64,000 bases of DNA from Streptomyces antimycoticus. Lineage in GTDB: Bacteria > Actinomycetota > Actinomycetes > Streptomycetales > Streptomycetaceae. The stretch spans positions 4,092,001-4,156,000 of the forward strand of contig NZ_BJHV01000001.1 in NCBI RefSeq assembly GCF_005405925.1, given 5' to 3'. The notes under the pieces were generated by a model. That model was not told where the DNA came from. It searched no databases and was given only the letters and a program-made list of their open reading frames with translations. The first letter of the stretch is position 1, and every line of letters begins with the position of its first letter. Positions 8,468 through 16,065 of this stretch are shown here, piece by piece. The position numbers were made by a program, and so were the translations under genes.

Positions 8468-9100
8468 ATGCAGCTCACTCTTGTCCTGCCCTGGTGGACC
8501 CGGCTGCTCCGCCGCGCCCGGACGACCGCCTCGACGCCGCCGGTGGAGAGGGAGCGCGCCGGGCGGCGGCTGCGGGCGCTGCGGCCGGTGGGCGGCCGGG
8601 ACGAAGGGGAGCCCGGCCCCACGCTGGCCGATCTGTACCAGGCCCGGCGGCTGGACATGATCCGGCTGGCGGTCTTCCTGGTGGACGACCTGCACACCGC
8701 CGAGGACGTCGTCCAGGACGCCTTCGCCGCCGTCTGCCGTCGGCACGGCTCACGGCTGGACAGCCTCCAGGATGCGCACGCCTATCTGCACACCGCCGTG
8801 GTCAACGCCGCCCGCTCGGTGCTGCGCCGACGGCGTACGGCACGCGCCTACACCCCGCCGTACCAGGGGCCGGGAGCGCCCGTGGACGAGCCGCTGCTGC
8901 TCGCCGAGGAACACCGGCAGGTCCTCGACGCGCTGGCCCGGCTCACCGCGCGCCAGCGCGAGGTGCTGGTGCTGCGCTACTGGTCGGAGCTGACCGAGGC
9001 CCAGATAGCCGAAACGCTGGGCGTCTCCCGAGGCACCGTGAAGTCGACCGCGAGCCGTGCGCTCGTCACTCTGGAAAAGCTGCTGGAGGCGGCCCGATGA
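8468..9100 (+). CDS. ECF-type RNA polymerase sigma factor
   Basis: A 210-residue sigma-70 family regulator of the extracytoplasmic-function class. Residues 1-55 are an unusual Arg-rich extension. Region 2 follows (LYQARRLDMIRLAVFLVDD, then TAEDVVQDAFAAV). Region 4 (LTARQREVLVLRYWSELTEA, then IAETLGVSRGTVKST) carries the helix-turn-helix that reads the -35 element. The ATG at 8468 is preceded by GAGG. The stop overlaps the next gene as ATGA, the usual arrangement for a sigma factor and its membrane-bound controller. It resembles SigE-family factors of Streptomyces, but I cannot name an orthologue. Confidence 0.9.
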   Translation: MQLTLVLPWWTRLLRRARTTASTPPVERERAGRRLRALRPVGGRDEGEPGPTLADLYQARRLDMIRLAVFLVDDLHTAEDVVQDAFAAVCRRHGSRLDSLQDAHAYLHTAVVNAARSVLRRRRTARAYTPPYQGPGAPVDEPLLLAEEHRQVLDALARLTARQREVLVLRYWSELTEAQIAETLGVSRGTVKSTASRALVTLEKLLEAAR

Positions 9101-9456
9101 GCACTCCCCCACCCGTCGAGGACCGGTTGCGCGCCGCGCTCGACGCCCGTGCGCGGCTCATCGACGCCCATGAGCTGTCCCCGTACCGGCCGCCCACCGG
9201 CCCGGCCTGGGGCACCCGGCGGATCCGGCGGGTCGCGTCCGCCGTCGCCGTGGCGGCGGCAGCGGCGGCGGCCGTGGCCTTCCTGCTGCTGTCCGGCTCC
9301 CCGGAGGACAACCGCCCGGCCCCGCCCGCCCGCGACCCCAGCACCTCACCTCCGGCCACCTCGACTCCCTCGTCCAACACGGGGACTCCGACCCAGCCCT
9401 CCCCCACCTCACCGCCCGGACCCCCGACCTCGACCTCCGCCGCCACCCAGGGCTGA
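9097..9456 (+). CDS. Single-pass membrane protein, candidate anti-sigma factor
   Basis: The 119-residue product has a cytoplasmic stretch of about 48 residues (VEDRLRAALDARARLIDAHE) and one very Ala-rich membrane helix near 49-70. The external tail is rich in Pro, Ser and Thr. The 4-base overlap with the sigma gene and the topology suggest that it sequesters the sigma factor at the membrane. It lacks the HxxxCxxC motif of zinc anti-sigma factors, so that role rests on context only. The proline-rich outer part resembles the repeat protein encoded upstream. Confidence 0.7.
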   Translation: MSTPPPVEDRLRAALDARARLIDAHELSPYRPPTGPAWGTRRIRRVASAVAVAAAAAAAVAFLLLSGSPEDNRPAPPARDPSTSPPATSTPSSNTGTPTQPSPTSPPGPPTSTSAATQG

Positions 9457-9475
9457 CGCGATCCCGGCCGCCCCC

Positions 9476-10336
9476 TCAGAGCACCAGCGCCCGATACCGG
9501 TCGGCGACCTCGGCCAGGACCTCCGCGCCGTCCCGGGCCCAGAGGTCCGGGTTGAAGATCTCCACCTCGATCGGGCCGGTGTAGCCCGTGGCGTCGACCT
9601 GTTCGCGGAACCAGCGGAAGTCGACCGATCCGTCGCCGAGTTGGCCCCGGCCCAGGAGGACGCCCTCCGGGAGGGGCGTGATCCAGTCGGCGAGCTGGAA
9701 GGCGGCGATGCGGCCGCCCGCGCCCGCGCGGGCGATCTGGTCCGCCACGGTGTCGTCCCACCACAGGTGGTAGGTGTCCACGATCACGCCCACCTGGTCC
9801 GCCGGGAAGCGCTCGGCCAGGTCGAGGGCCTGGGCGAGGGTGGAGACCACACAGCGGTCGGCGGCGTACATGGGGTGCAGGGGCTCGATGGCCAGGCGGA
9901 CGCCGTGGTCGGCGGCGTACGGGGCCAGCTCGCCCAGTGCGTCGGCGATGCGCTCGCGGGCGGCGAAGAGGTCGCGGCTGCCGGGCGGGAGGCCGCCGGA
10001 GACCAGGACGAGGGTGTCGGTGCCCAGGGTGGCGGCCTCGTCGATGGCCTTACGGTTGTCGGCAAGTGCCGCGGCGCGCGCCTCGGGCTCGATCGCGGTG
10101 AAGAAGCCGCCCCGGCACAGGCTGGTGACGGTCAGGCCCGCGTTCCGCACCAGCTCGGCGGCGGCCGCCACGCCGTACTTCTGGACCGGCTCGCGCCACA
10201 GACCCACGCCTGTGACGCCCGCCTTGACGCAGCCCTCCGCCAGCTCGGGCAGCGACCACTGCTTGATCGTCTCCTGGTTGAGGCTCAGCCGGTTGAGGCT
10301 CAGCCGGTTGAGGCTCAGCCGGGACAAGGCGCTCAT
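9476..10336 (-). CDS. Sugar phosphate isomerase/epimerase (TIM barrel)
   Basis: AP-endonuclease-2-like TIM barrel enzyme, probably isomerising or epimerising a sugar or keto-sugar in the cytoplasm. The 286-residue protein shows barrel motifs GVGLWREPV, LVLVSGGLPPGSRD, RLAIEPLHPMY and VGVIVDTYHLWWDD, with metal-ligand Glu, Asp and His residues. Its N-terminus is unusual: RLSLN is repeated three times, encoded by a perfect 15-bp tandem repeat. The start overlaps the stop of the DUF993 gene as ATGA, so it is the last gene of a three-gene unit with the DUF993 and oxidoreductase genes. Substrate unknown. Confidence 0.85.
   Translation of the reverse strand: MSALSRLSLNRLSLNRLSLNQETIKQWSLPELAEGCVKAGVTGVGLWREPVQKYGVAAAAELVRNAGLTVTSLCRGGFFTAIEPEARAAALADNRKAIDEAATLGTDTLVLVSGGLPPGSRDLFAARERIADALGELAPYAADHGVRLAIEPLHPMYAADRCVVSTLAQALDLAERFPADQVGVIVDTYHLWWDDTVADQIARAGAGGRIAAFQLADWITPLPEGVLLGRGQLGDGSVDFRWFREQVDATGYTGPIEVEIFNPDLWARDGAEVLAEVADRYRALVL
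10276..10320. repeat. Three perfect 15-bp repeats inside the isomerase gene
   Basis: GGTTGAGGCTCAGCC is repeated identically at 10276-10290, 10291-10305 and 10306-10320. It keeps the frame and encodes RLSLN three times near the protein N-terminus. Perfect identity implies recent expansion. Confidence 0.92.
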
Positions 10337-11502
10337 CGGGTGACTCCGTACACGGACAGCAGGTCTTTCATCCGGGATTCCGCCAGCGCCGGGTCCGGGA
10401 ACAGGCCAAGCCCGTCGGCCAGTTCGTACGCCCGCGCCAGATGCGGCAGCGAACGGGCCGACTGCAGGCCGCCGACCATCGTGAAGTGCGACTGGTGGCC
10501 CGCCAGCCAGGCCAGCAGCACCACGCCCGTCTTGTAGTAGCGGGTCGGGGTCCGGAAGAGGTGACGGGAGAGTTCCACCGTCGGGTCCAGCAGCGCCCGG
10601 AAGGCGGTGGCGTCACCGGTGTCCAGCCTGCGCACGGCCTCGGCCGCCAGCGGGCCCAGCGGGTCGAAGATGCCGAGCAGGGCGTGGCTGAAGCCCCGGT
10701 CGTCGCCCTCGATCAGCTCGGGGTAGTGGAAGTCGTCGCCCGTGTAGCAGCGCACCCCGTCCGGCAGTTTGCGCCGCAGATCGATCTCGCGCTGGGCGTC
10801 CAGCAGGGAGACCTTGATGCCGTCGACCTTGTCGGGGTGGGCGGCGATGACGTCGAGGAAGGTACGGGTGGCGGCGTCCAGGTCGGTGCTGCCCCAGTAG
10901 CCCTCCAGCGCCGGGTCGAACATCGGGCCCAGCCAGTGCAGGATCACCGGCTCGGCGGACTGGCGCAGCAGATGGCCGTAGACCTCGGAAAAGTCCTCGG
11001 GGCCCTTGGCCACCGCGCACAGGGCGCGCGAGGCCATCAGGATGGCCTGGGCGCCGGACTCCTCGCAGACGGCGAGCTGTTCCTCGTAGGCGGCCCGGAC
11101 CTCGGCCACGCTGTAGGGGTAGCCGATCTCGGTGGCGGAGAGCTGGTCGGTGCCGACGCCGCAGGCGATCCGGCCGCCGACCGCCTTCGCCTCGGCCGCC
11201 GAGCGGCGGATCAGCTCGGCGGCGCCCGCCCAGTCCAGGCCCATACCGCGCTGGGCGGTGTCCATGGCCTCGGCCACGCCCAGCCCGTGCGACCACAGGT
11301 GGCGGCGGAAGGCCAGGGTGGCGTCCCAGTCCACGGCGGCCGGGCTGTCGGGGGTCACATCGGCGTACGGATCGGCCACCACATGGGCGGCCGAGAAGAC
11401 GACCCGGGAGGTGAAGGGGGCCCCGGGGGTGAGCGACAGCGGCTCGGTGCGGGGTTCGTAGGGGCGGGTCGTGCCGCCCGGCGCGGGGAGGTGGACGGTC
11501 AC
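10333..11502 (-). CDS. DUF993 protein, dihydrodipicolinate synthase-like aldolase
   Basis: A 389-residue protein of the DUF993 family, related to DapA-type TIM-barrel lyases. It probably cleaves or condenses a keto acid derived from the imported sugar. Recognisable stretches are FTSRVVFSAAHVVADP near the start, GLGVAEAMDTAQRGMGLDW, ACGVGTDQL, ILMASRALCAVAKGP and HPDKVDGIKVSLLDA, where Lys may form the Schiff base. The GTG start at 11502 overlaps the stop of the upstream oxidoreductase (GTGA), and its own stop overlaps the isomerase start. Tight coupling of these three genes suggests consecutive steps. The exact reaction is not known. Confidence 0.87.
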   Translation of the reverse strand: MTVHLPAPGGTTRPYEPRTEPLSLTPGAPFTSRVVFSAAHVVADPYADVTPDSPAAVDWDATLAFRRHLWSHGLGVAEAMDTAQRGMGLDWAGAAELIRRSAAEAKAVGGRIACGVGTDQLSATEIGYPYSVAEVRAAYEEQLAVCEESGAQAILMASRALCAVAKGPEDFSEVYGHLLRQSAEPVILHWLGPMFDPALEGYWGSTDLDAATRTFLDVIAAHPDKVDGIKVSLLDAQREIDLRRKLPDGVRCYTGDDFHYPELIEGDDRGFSHALLGIFDPLGPLAAEAVRRLDTGDATAFRALLDPTVELSRHLFRTPTRYYKTGVVLLAWLAGHQSHFTMVGGLQSARSLPHLARAYELADGLGLFPDPALAESRMKDLLSVYGVTR

Positions 11503-12659
11503 AGGCTCAGCTCCGGCACGTCGAACCGGCGGCCCTCGGCCGACGACTTCAGGCCCAGCTCGGCGAGCTGGACGCCGCGCGCCCCGGCCAGCAGGTCCCA
11601 GCGCCAGGGCTCGTCGAGCGCGACATGGCGCAGGAAGAGCTCCCACTGCGCCTTGAAGCCATTGTCGAACTCCTCGTTGTCCGGCACCTCCTGCCACTGC
11701 TCGCGGAAGGACTCGGTGGCGGGCAGATCGGGGTTCCAGACCGGCTTGGGGGTGGCCGAGCGGTGCTGGGCGCGGCAGTTGCGCAGCCCCGCGACGGCCG
11801 AGCCCTCGGTGCCGTCGACCTGGAACTCGACCAGCTCGTCGCGGCCCACCCGGACCGCCCAGGAGGAGTTGATCTGGGCGATGGCGCCGCCCTCGAGCTG
11901 GAAGACGCCGTAGGCCGCGTCGTCGGCGGTGGCCTCGTACGGCTTGCCCTGCTCGTCCCAGCGGGTCGGGATGTGGGTGGTGGCCTGCGCCTGGACGGTG
12001 CGCACGGCGCCGAACAGCTCGTGCAGCACGTACTCCCAGTGCGGGAACATGTCGACGACGATGCCGCCGCCGTCCTCGGACCGGTAGTTCCACGAGGGCC
12101 GCTGGGCGCTCTGCCAGTCGCCCTCGAAGACCCAGTAGCCGAACTCCCCGCGCACGGAAAGGATTCTGCCGAAGAAGCCGCCGTCGATGAGGCGCTTGAG
12201 CTTCAGCAGCCCCGGCAGGAAGATCTTGTCCTGGACGACCCCGTGCTTGACGCCCGCCGCCTCGGCGAGCCGGGCCAGCTCCAGGGCGCCTTCCAGACCG
12301 GTGGCGGTCGGCTTCTCGGTGTAGATGTGCTTGCCCGCCGCGACGGCCTTCTTGATGGCCTCCTCGCGGGCGGCGGTGACCTGGGCGTCGAAGTAGATGT
12401 CGACGCGGTCGTCCGCGAGCACGGCGTCCAGGTCGGTCGAGACATCCGCGACCGGGTCGAGGCCATGGCGCTCGGCCATCTCCTTGAGCACGTGCTCCCG
12501 GCGGCCGACGAGCAGCGGCTCGGGCCACAGCACGGTGCCGTCGCCGAGGTCCAGGCCGCCCTGTTCGCGAAGGGCGAGGAGAGAGCGGACGAGGTGCTGG
12601 CGGTAGCCCATTCGGCCGGTCACACCGTTCATGGCGATCCGCACTGTCTTGCGTGTCAC
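11499..12659 (-). CDS. Gfo/Idh/MocA family sugar oxidoreductase
   Basis: NAD(P)-dependent dehydrogenase of sugars or inositol-like polyols. The 386-residue product has an N-terminal Rossmann fold (VRIAMNGVTGRMGYRQHLV), the EKPTATG segment with the family's catalytic Lys near residue 120, and the C-terminal beta-sheet domain. Here the usual glycine-rich loop reads NGVTGRMG. The GTG start at 12659 has GAGGAGAA eight bases upstream, whereas longer starts have no binding site. It is the first gene of a three-gene unit. An AAGCGCTT operator lies about 35 bp before the start. Confidence 0.88.
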   Translation of the reverse strand: MTRKTVRIAMNGVTGRMGYRQHLVRSLLALREQGGLDLGDGTVLWPEPLLVGRREHVLKEMAERHGLDPVADVSTDLDAVLADDRVDIYFDAQVTAAREEAIKKAVAAGKHIYTEKPTATGLEGALELARLAEAAGVKHGVVQDKIFLPGLLKLKRLIDGGFFGRILSVRGEFGYWVFEGDWQSAQRPSWNYRSEDGGGIVVDMFPHWEYVLHELFGAVRTVQAQATTHIPTRWDEQGKPYEATADDAAYGVFQLEGGAIAQINSSWAVRVGRDELVEFQVDGTEGSAVAGLRNCRAQHRSATPKPVWNPDLPATESFREQWQEVPDNEEFDNGFKAQWELFLRHVALDEPWRWDLLAGARGVQLAELGLKSSAEGRRFDVPELSL

Positions 12660-12689
12660 GTGGGTTCTTCTCCTCACCGCGAGTAACAG

Positions 12690-12700
12690 TAAGCGCTTTC
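12690..12700. promoter_or_regulatory. LacI-type operator before the oxidoreductase-DUF993-isomerase unit
   Basis: TAAGCGCTTTC contains the perfect palindrome AAGCGCTT at 12691-12698. It lies 32 bp upstream of the GTG at 12659. Nearly the same site occurs at 21294-21304 beside the LacI-family gene, so both are probably bound by that regulator. Confidence 0.6.
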
Positions 12701-12776
12701 TAAGCATTAACGCTAACTGCCCCGCCCCGCCCCTGTACAGAGCGAACACGGGGGCGAACGCGGGACAGTCAGCGCT

Positions 12777-14573
12777 TCAGCGCAGTGTCAGCCGATAGCG
12801 CAGGGGCGAACGCCCGGTGATCAGGACCCGCTGTCCCGCCGGGGTCAGATCGCCGGCCATCCAGCTGTAGCGCTCGCCGGAGTCCACGACGGCGGGCTGG
12901 CGCGGGCCGCTGCCGTTGCCGGGCCCGAAGGTGATCACGTCATCGCCCGCCGTATATGTCCCGTACCCCTTGACCAGCTGATACGTGTCCTTCTGGCCGG
13001 GCACGGGGTCGACCCCGGTCAGCTTCCCGCCGCCGCGGAAGCACAGTTCGAGGGCGAACGGGACCTCGGACTCGCCGATCTCGACGTCCAGGTTCCAGCC
13101 GCCGTCGGCCTCCGCGATCCGCACCTCGGTGCGCAGGGTGCGCCACTCCTTGGGGCGGTGCGGAAAGTCCATCGCGGACCAGAACCGCCCGTCGTCCGTC
13201 AGCGGATACCGCCCGTCGGGGCGGCGGTGCTGGGGCGGCAGCGGCAGATGGTATCCGGCCCGCACCTCGGCCCACAGCCGCCAGCCGTCCGCCGTGCGCT
13301 CCACGTCCTCGGCCCGGAAGTGGCCGAGCGAGAAGAACTGCGGGGACAGCCGGAGCGAGTCCAAGATGGCCGCGCCCTTGCGCCATTTGAAGAACGTCGG
13401 GTTGGTGGACAGGCCCGAGGAAATCGCGTGGACGTCAGGGAAGTCGGTGCCGCCGAAGACGGTGGTCCGGGTGTCCCCCTTCGCGATCCGCACCAGCCCG
13501 CAGTCCCGGTCGTGGAAGGTGAACTCCCCGGGCGCCCCAGTGGTCTTGGGCAGCGGCGCGGCCAGCTCCGGATGGTCCAGCACCTCGGCCAGGAAGTCCC
13601 CGAGCGGGGTCTCGTCGAAGGTCTGGTCCGCCCCGCGCCGCTGGATGGTGGCGGCGACGGCCGCGAACCGCCCGTCCCGCTCCCGCAGCGCCAGCGCCCG
13701 GAACTGCAGCCAGTACTCGGACAGATGCTTGAGGGTCTTCTGGTCCTGGCGGCGCGAATGCACCGTCTCCACCTCGCCGTTCGGCTCCAGGAGGTGCAAG
13801 GTGGCTTCCAGGTTGCGGCGCACATGGTCGTACAGCCGCGGGCGCTCGGTGAGCCGGGCGAGGGTCAGCAGCGACGGGTTGGTGACGATGGGCGCGTAGG
13901 TGGCGCTGCGCTCGCTGTACTGGCCGCTGTCGTACTGGTCGATGCCCTCGGCCAGCCAGGCGTCGATACGGCGGGTGAAGCGGGCGTCGGGCCAGAAGGA
14001 GTTGATGCGGGCCAGCGCGGCGCACACCTTCCAGCGGTGGTTGGGGGTGTGCACCCCGCCGGTGGACAGGCCCTTGCCCGCCTTGAGCAGGATCGTCTTC
14101 AAGGTGGCGCGGATCGCCCGGGTGCCGGTGTGGCCGTCCGCGTCCAGCAGGCCGTACACCAGGCCCAGATCGACGATCGAGAAGGCGGTGTCCGGGGGCG
14201 AGTGGACCGCGCCCTGGTCGTAGAGGCCGTCGTCGAACTGGGCGGCGGCCAGCGCGTCCACGAGCCGGGTCATCGGCGCGATCAGCGCGCCGTCGTGGTG
14301 GTGGGCGGCGTCGCCCCACACATGGACGGAGGTGAGCAGCCGCAGGCCGCGGGCGGCGGGGCGGGCCTGGCCGAGGTTGTTGAGCTGGTCGAGGACCGCG
14401 TCGAGCCCGTCCACGACCTCGGCCACCCGGGCGTCGGCCGCCTCGGTGAGCAGGGCCAGGAACGGCTTGTCGACCCGGCTCGCGGCCGAGGCGGCACCCG
14501 GAGCGCCGACGGCCAGCAGCCCGCCCGCGACGGCGGTCCCGGCGAGGAAGTGACGGCGGGGCAGGGGTGTCAT
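12777..14573 (-). CDS. Tat-exported polysaccharide lyase/heparinase-like protein
   Basis: A 598-residue extracytoplasmic protein. The N-terminus is a Tat signal (RRHFLAGTAVAGGLLAVG, cleavage near ASAAS at about 30). The first half is all-helical and looks like an alpha/alpha toroid. It includes VHTPNHRWKVCAALARIN, whose Asn-His-Arg-Trp resembles active-site segments of alginate-lyase or heparinase-type enzymes. The second half is beta-rich, like the sandwich of those enzymes. I infer glycan depolymerisation outside the membrane, feeding the adjacent ABC importer, but I cannot name the substrate or PL family. Its ribosome binding site GGAG lies inside a 23-bp duplication. Confidence 0.68.
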   Translation of the reverse strand: MTPLPRRHFLAGTAVAGGLLAVGAPGAASAASRVDKPFLALLTEAADARVAEVVDGLDAVLDQLNNLGQARPAARGLRLLTSVHVWGDAAHHHDGALIAPMTRLVDALAAAQFDDGLYDQGAVHSPPDTAFSIVDLGLVYGLLDADGHTGTRAIRATLKTILLKAGKGLSTGGVHTPNHRWKVCAALARINSFWPDARFTRRIDAWLAEGIDQYDSGQYSERSATYAPIVTNPSLLTLARLTERPRLYDHVRRNLEATLHLLEPNGEVETVHSRRQDQKTLKHLSEYWLQFRALALRERDGRFAAVAATIQRRGADQTFDETPLGDFLAEVLDHPELAAPLPKTTGAPGEFTFHDRDCGLVRIAKGDTRTTVFGGTDFPDVHAISSGLSTNPTFFKWRKGAAILDSLRLSPQFFSLGHFRAEDVERTADGWRLWAEVRAGYHLPLPPQHRRPDGRYPLTDDGRFWSAMDFPHRPKEWRTLRTEVRIAEADGGWNLDVEIGESEVPFALELCFRGGGKLTGVDPVPGQKDTYQLVKGYGTYTAGDDVITFGPGNGSGPRQPAVVDSGERYSWMAGDLTPAGQRVLITGRSPLRYRLTLR

Positions 14574-14616
14574 CGGTGATGCTCCGTGGCTCTCATAGAT
14601 GGTGCTCCGTGGCTCT
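14571..14616. repeat. 23-bp tandem duplication between DUF624 and lyase-like genes
   Basis: Positions 14571-14593 and 14594-14616 match at 20 of 23 bases, with GCTCCGTGGCTCT identical in both. The duplication spans the end of the DUF624 gene and the ribosome binding site and start of the lyase-like gene. Confidence 0.8.
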
Positions 14617-15177
14617 GGCGGCGATCGCGAGGGGGCCGGGGACGAGGAAGAGCAGCGGCGGATAGGCCCAGGCGCAGACGGCGGCGGTGGCGACGGCCAG
14701 CAGCAGCACGGCGCTGGCGCGGGGCCCGCGCACGCCGGCGTACGCCGCCGAGCGGAGCGCGGCCCGCCAGCTCGTCGCCGACTCGGGGCGGGCGCAGGCC
14801 CGCAGATAGACGACGGCGAGCAGTCCGGCCACGGCGAGCAGCGCGGGCCGGAAGACCACCGCGCCCGGCAGCCCCGCGCCCGCCGCGAGCGCGTTGAACA
14901 GCAGCAGGACGCCGCCGGCCAGCATGCCCGCCCCGGCCAGCAGATCGCCGGTGCGCAGCCGTTGGCGCAGCGCGCGGAGGTAGCCGCCCGCCGTGGTGGG
15001 CGCGTCCTGGCGCACCCGCCGGTCCAGGACGGCGCAGGCCGTGGACATGGCGGCCGGGGCGGTGATCAGCGGCAGCGAGGCGGCGGCCGTGGCCAGGCCC
15101 ACCGCCAGGACGTCGGCGAAGAGGGCGAAGCGCGGGCCGAACAGCTCGCCGGGTTCACGTTTGGTGGCGGTGTCCAT
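14593..15177 (-). CDS. DUF624 (YesL-like) membrane protein
   Basis: A 194-residue polytopic membrane protein with about four or five hydrophobic segments, such as VLAVGLATAAASLPLIT and AGAGMLAGGVLLLFNAL. DUF624/YesL proteins are regular companions of sugar ABC importers for plant or animal polysaccharides, and their function is unknown. The gene begins 6 bp after the stop of the second permease and ends 19 bp before the lyase-like start, so it belongs to the transport operon. Confidence 0.84.
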   Translation of the reverse strand: MDTATKREPGELFGPRFALFADVLAVGLATAAASLPLITAPAAMSTACAVLDRRVRQDAPTTAGGYLRALRQRLRTGDLLAGAGMLAGGVLLLFNALAAGAGLPGAVVFRPALLAVAGLLAVVYLRACARPESATSWRAALRSAAYAGVRGPRASAVLLLAVATAAVCAWAYPPLLFLVPGPLAIAARATEHHL

Positions 15178-15183
15178 GGCCGG

Positions 15184-16065
15184 TCACCCCTTCAGTCCGG
15201 AGCTGGCCATGCCCTCGACCAGGAACCGCTGGAAGGCGAGGAAGAAGAGCACGATGGGCAGCAGCGCGAACACCGACATCGCGAACATCGGGCCGAAGGC
15301 CGACTGGCTGGAGGCGTCCACGAAGGACCGCAGGGCCAGGGTCAGGGTGAACTTCTCCGGCTCGAAGAGATAGATGAGCTGGGTGAAGAAGTCGTTCCAG
15401 GTCCAGATGAAGGTGAAGATCGCGGTGGTGATCAGGGCAGGCCGGGTCAGCGGCAGGATGACGCTGAAGAACGAGCGGAAGGGCCCGCACCCGTCGATCC
15501 GCGCCGCCTCCTCCAGCTCACGCGGCAGTCCGCGCATGAACTGCACGATGAGGAAGACGAAGAAGGCGTCGGTGGCCAGGAACTTCGGCAGGATCATCGG
15601 CCAGTAGGTGTTCACCATGCCGAGCTGGTTGAAGATGATGTACTGCGGAATGAGGATGGCGTGGTGCGGCAGCATGATCGTCGCGATCATGAACGCGAAG
15701 AGCGGACCGCGCATCTTGAACCGCAGCCGCGCGAAGGCGTACGCGGCGAGCGAGCAGCTGATGACGTTGCCGAGCACCGCGCCGCACGCGATGAGCAGCG
15801 AGTTCCACAGCAGCCGTCCGACGCTGACCTCGTTCACCCCGTCCAGGGCGGTGGAGTAGTTGCTCCATTCGAAGTGGCTGGGCAGCAGCTTGAGGCTGGC
15901 GATGACCTCGTCGGCGGGCTTGAACGAGGTCGCCAGCAGCCAGGCCAGCGGATAGAGCATCACCAGCAGCACGGCGATCAGGCAGGCGTGCAGCGCGATC
16001 CGGCCCGCGGGCCGCCGCCGCGCCGCCGGGCCGGCCGGGGCGGTGGAGATCGGGGCGGTGGTCAT
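15184..16065 (-). CDS. Carbohydrate ABC transporter permease (MalG type)
   Basis: Inner-membrane permease subunit of a CUT1-type sugar importer. The 293-residue product has six predicted helices and the cytoplasmic EAA loop (EEAARIDGCGPFRSFFSVIL) that docks the ATPase. The ATG at 16065 overlaps the stop of the first permease as ATGA. No ATPase gene is in the cluster, so a shared MsiK-type ATPase encoded elsewhere probably energises it, as is usual in Streptomyces. Confidence 0.93.
   Translation of the reverse strand: MTTAPISTAPAGPAARRRPAGRIALHACLIAVLLVMLYPLAWLLATSFKPADEVIASLKLLPSHFEWSNYSTALDGVNEVSVGRLLWNSLLIACGAVLGNVISCSLAAYAFARLRFKMRGPLFAFMIATIMLPHHAILIPQYIIFNQLGMVNTYWPMILPKFLATDAFFVFLIVQFMRGLPRELEEAARIDGCGPFRSFFSVILPLTRPALITTAIFTFIWTWNDFFTQLIYLFEPEKFTLTLALRSFVDASSQSAFGPMFAMSVFALLPIVLFFLAFQRFLVEGMASSGLKG

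Noticed and set aside
10441..14579. Large plus-strand frames across the catabolic cluster
   Set aside because: They are opposite strand to well-identified enzymes and have no recognisable motifs.
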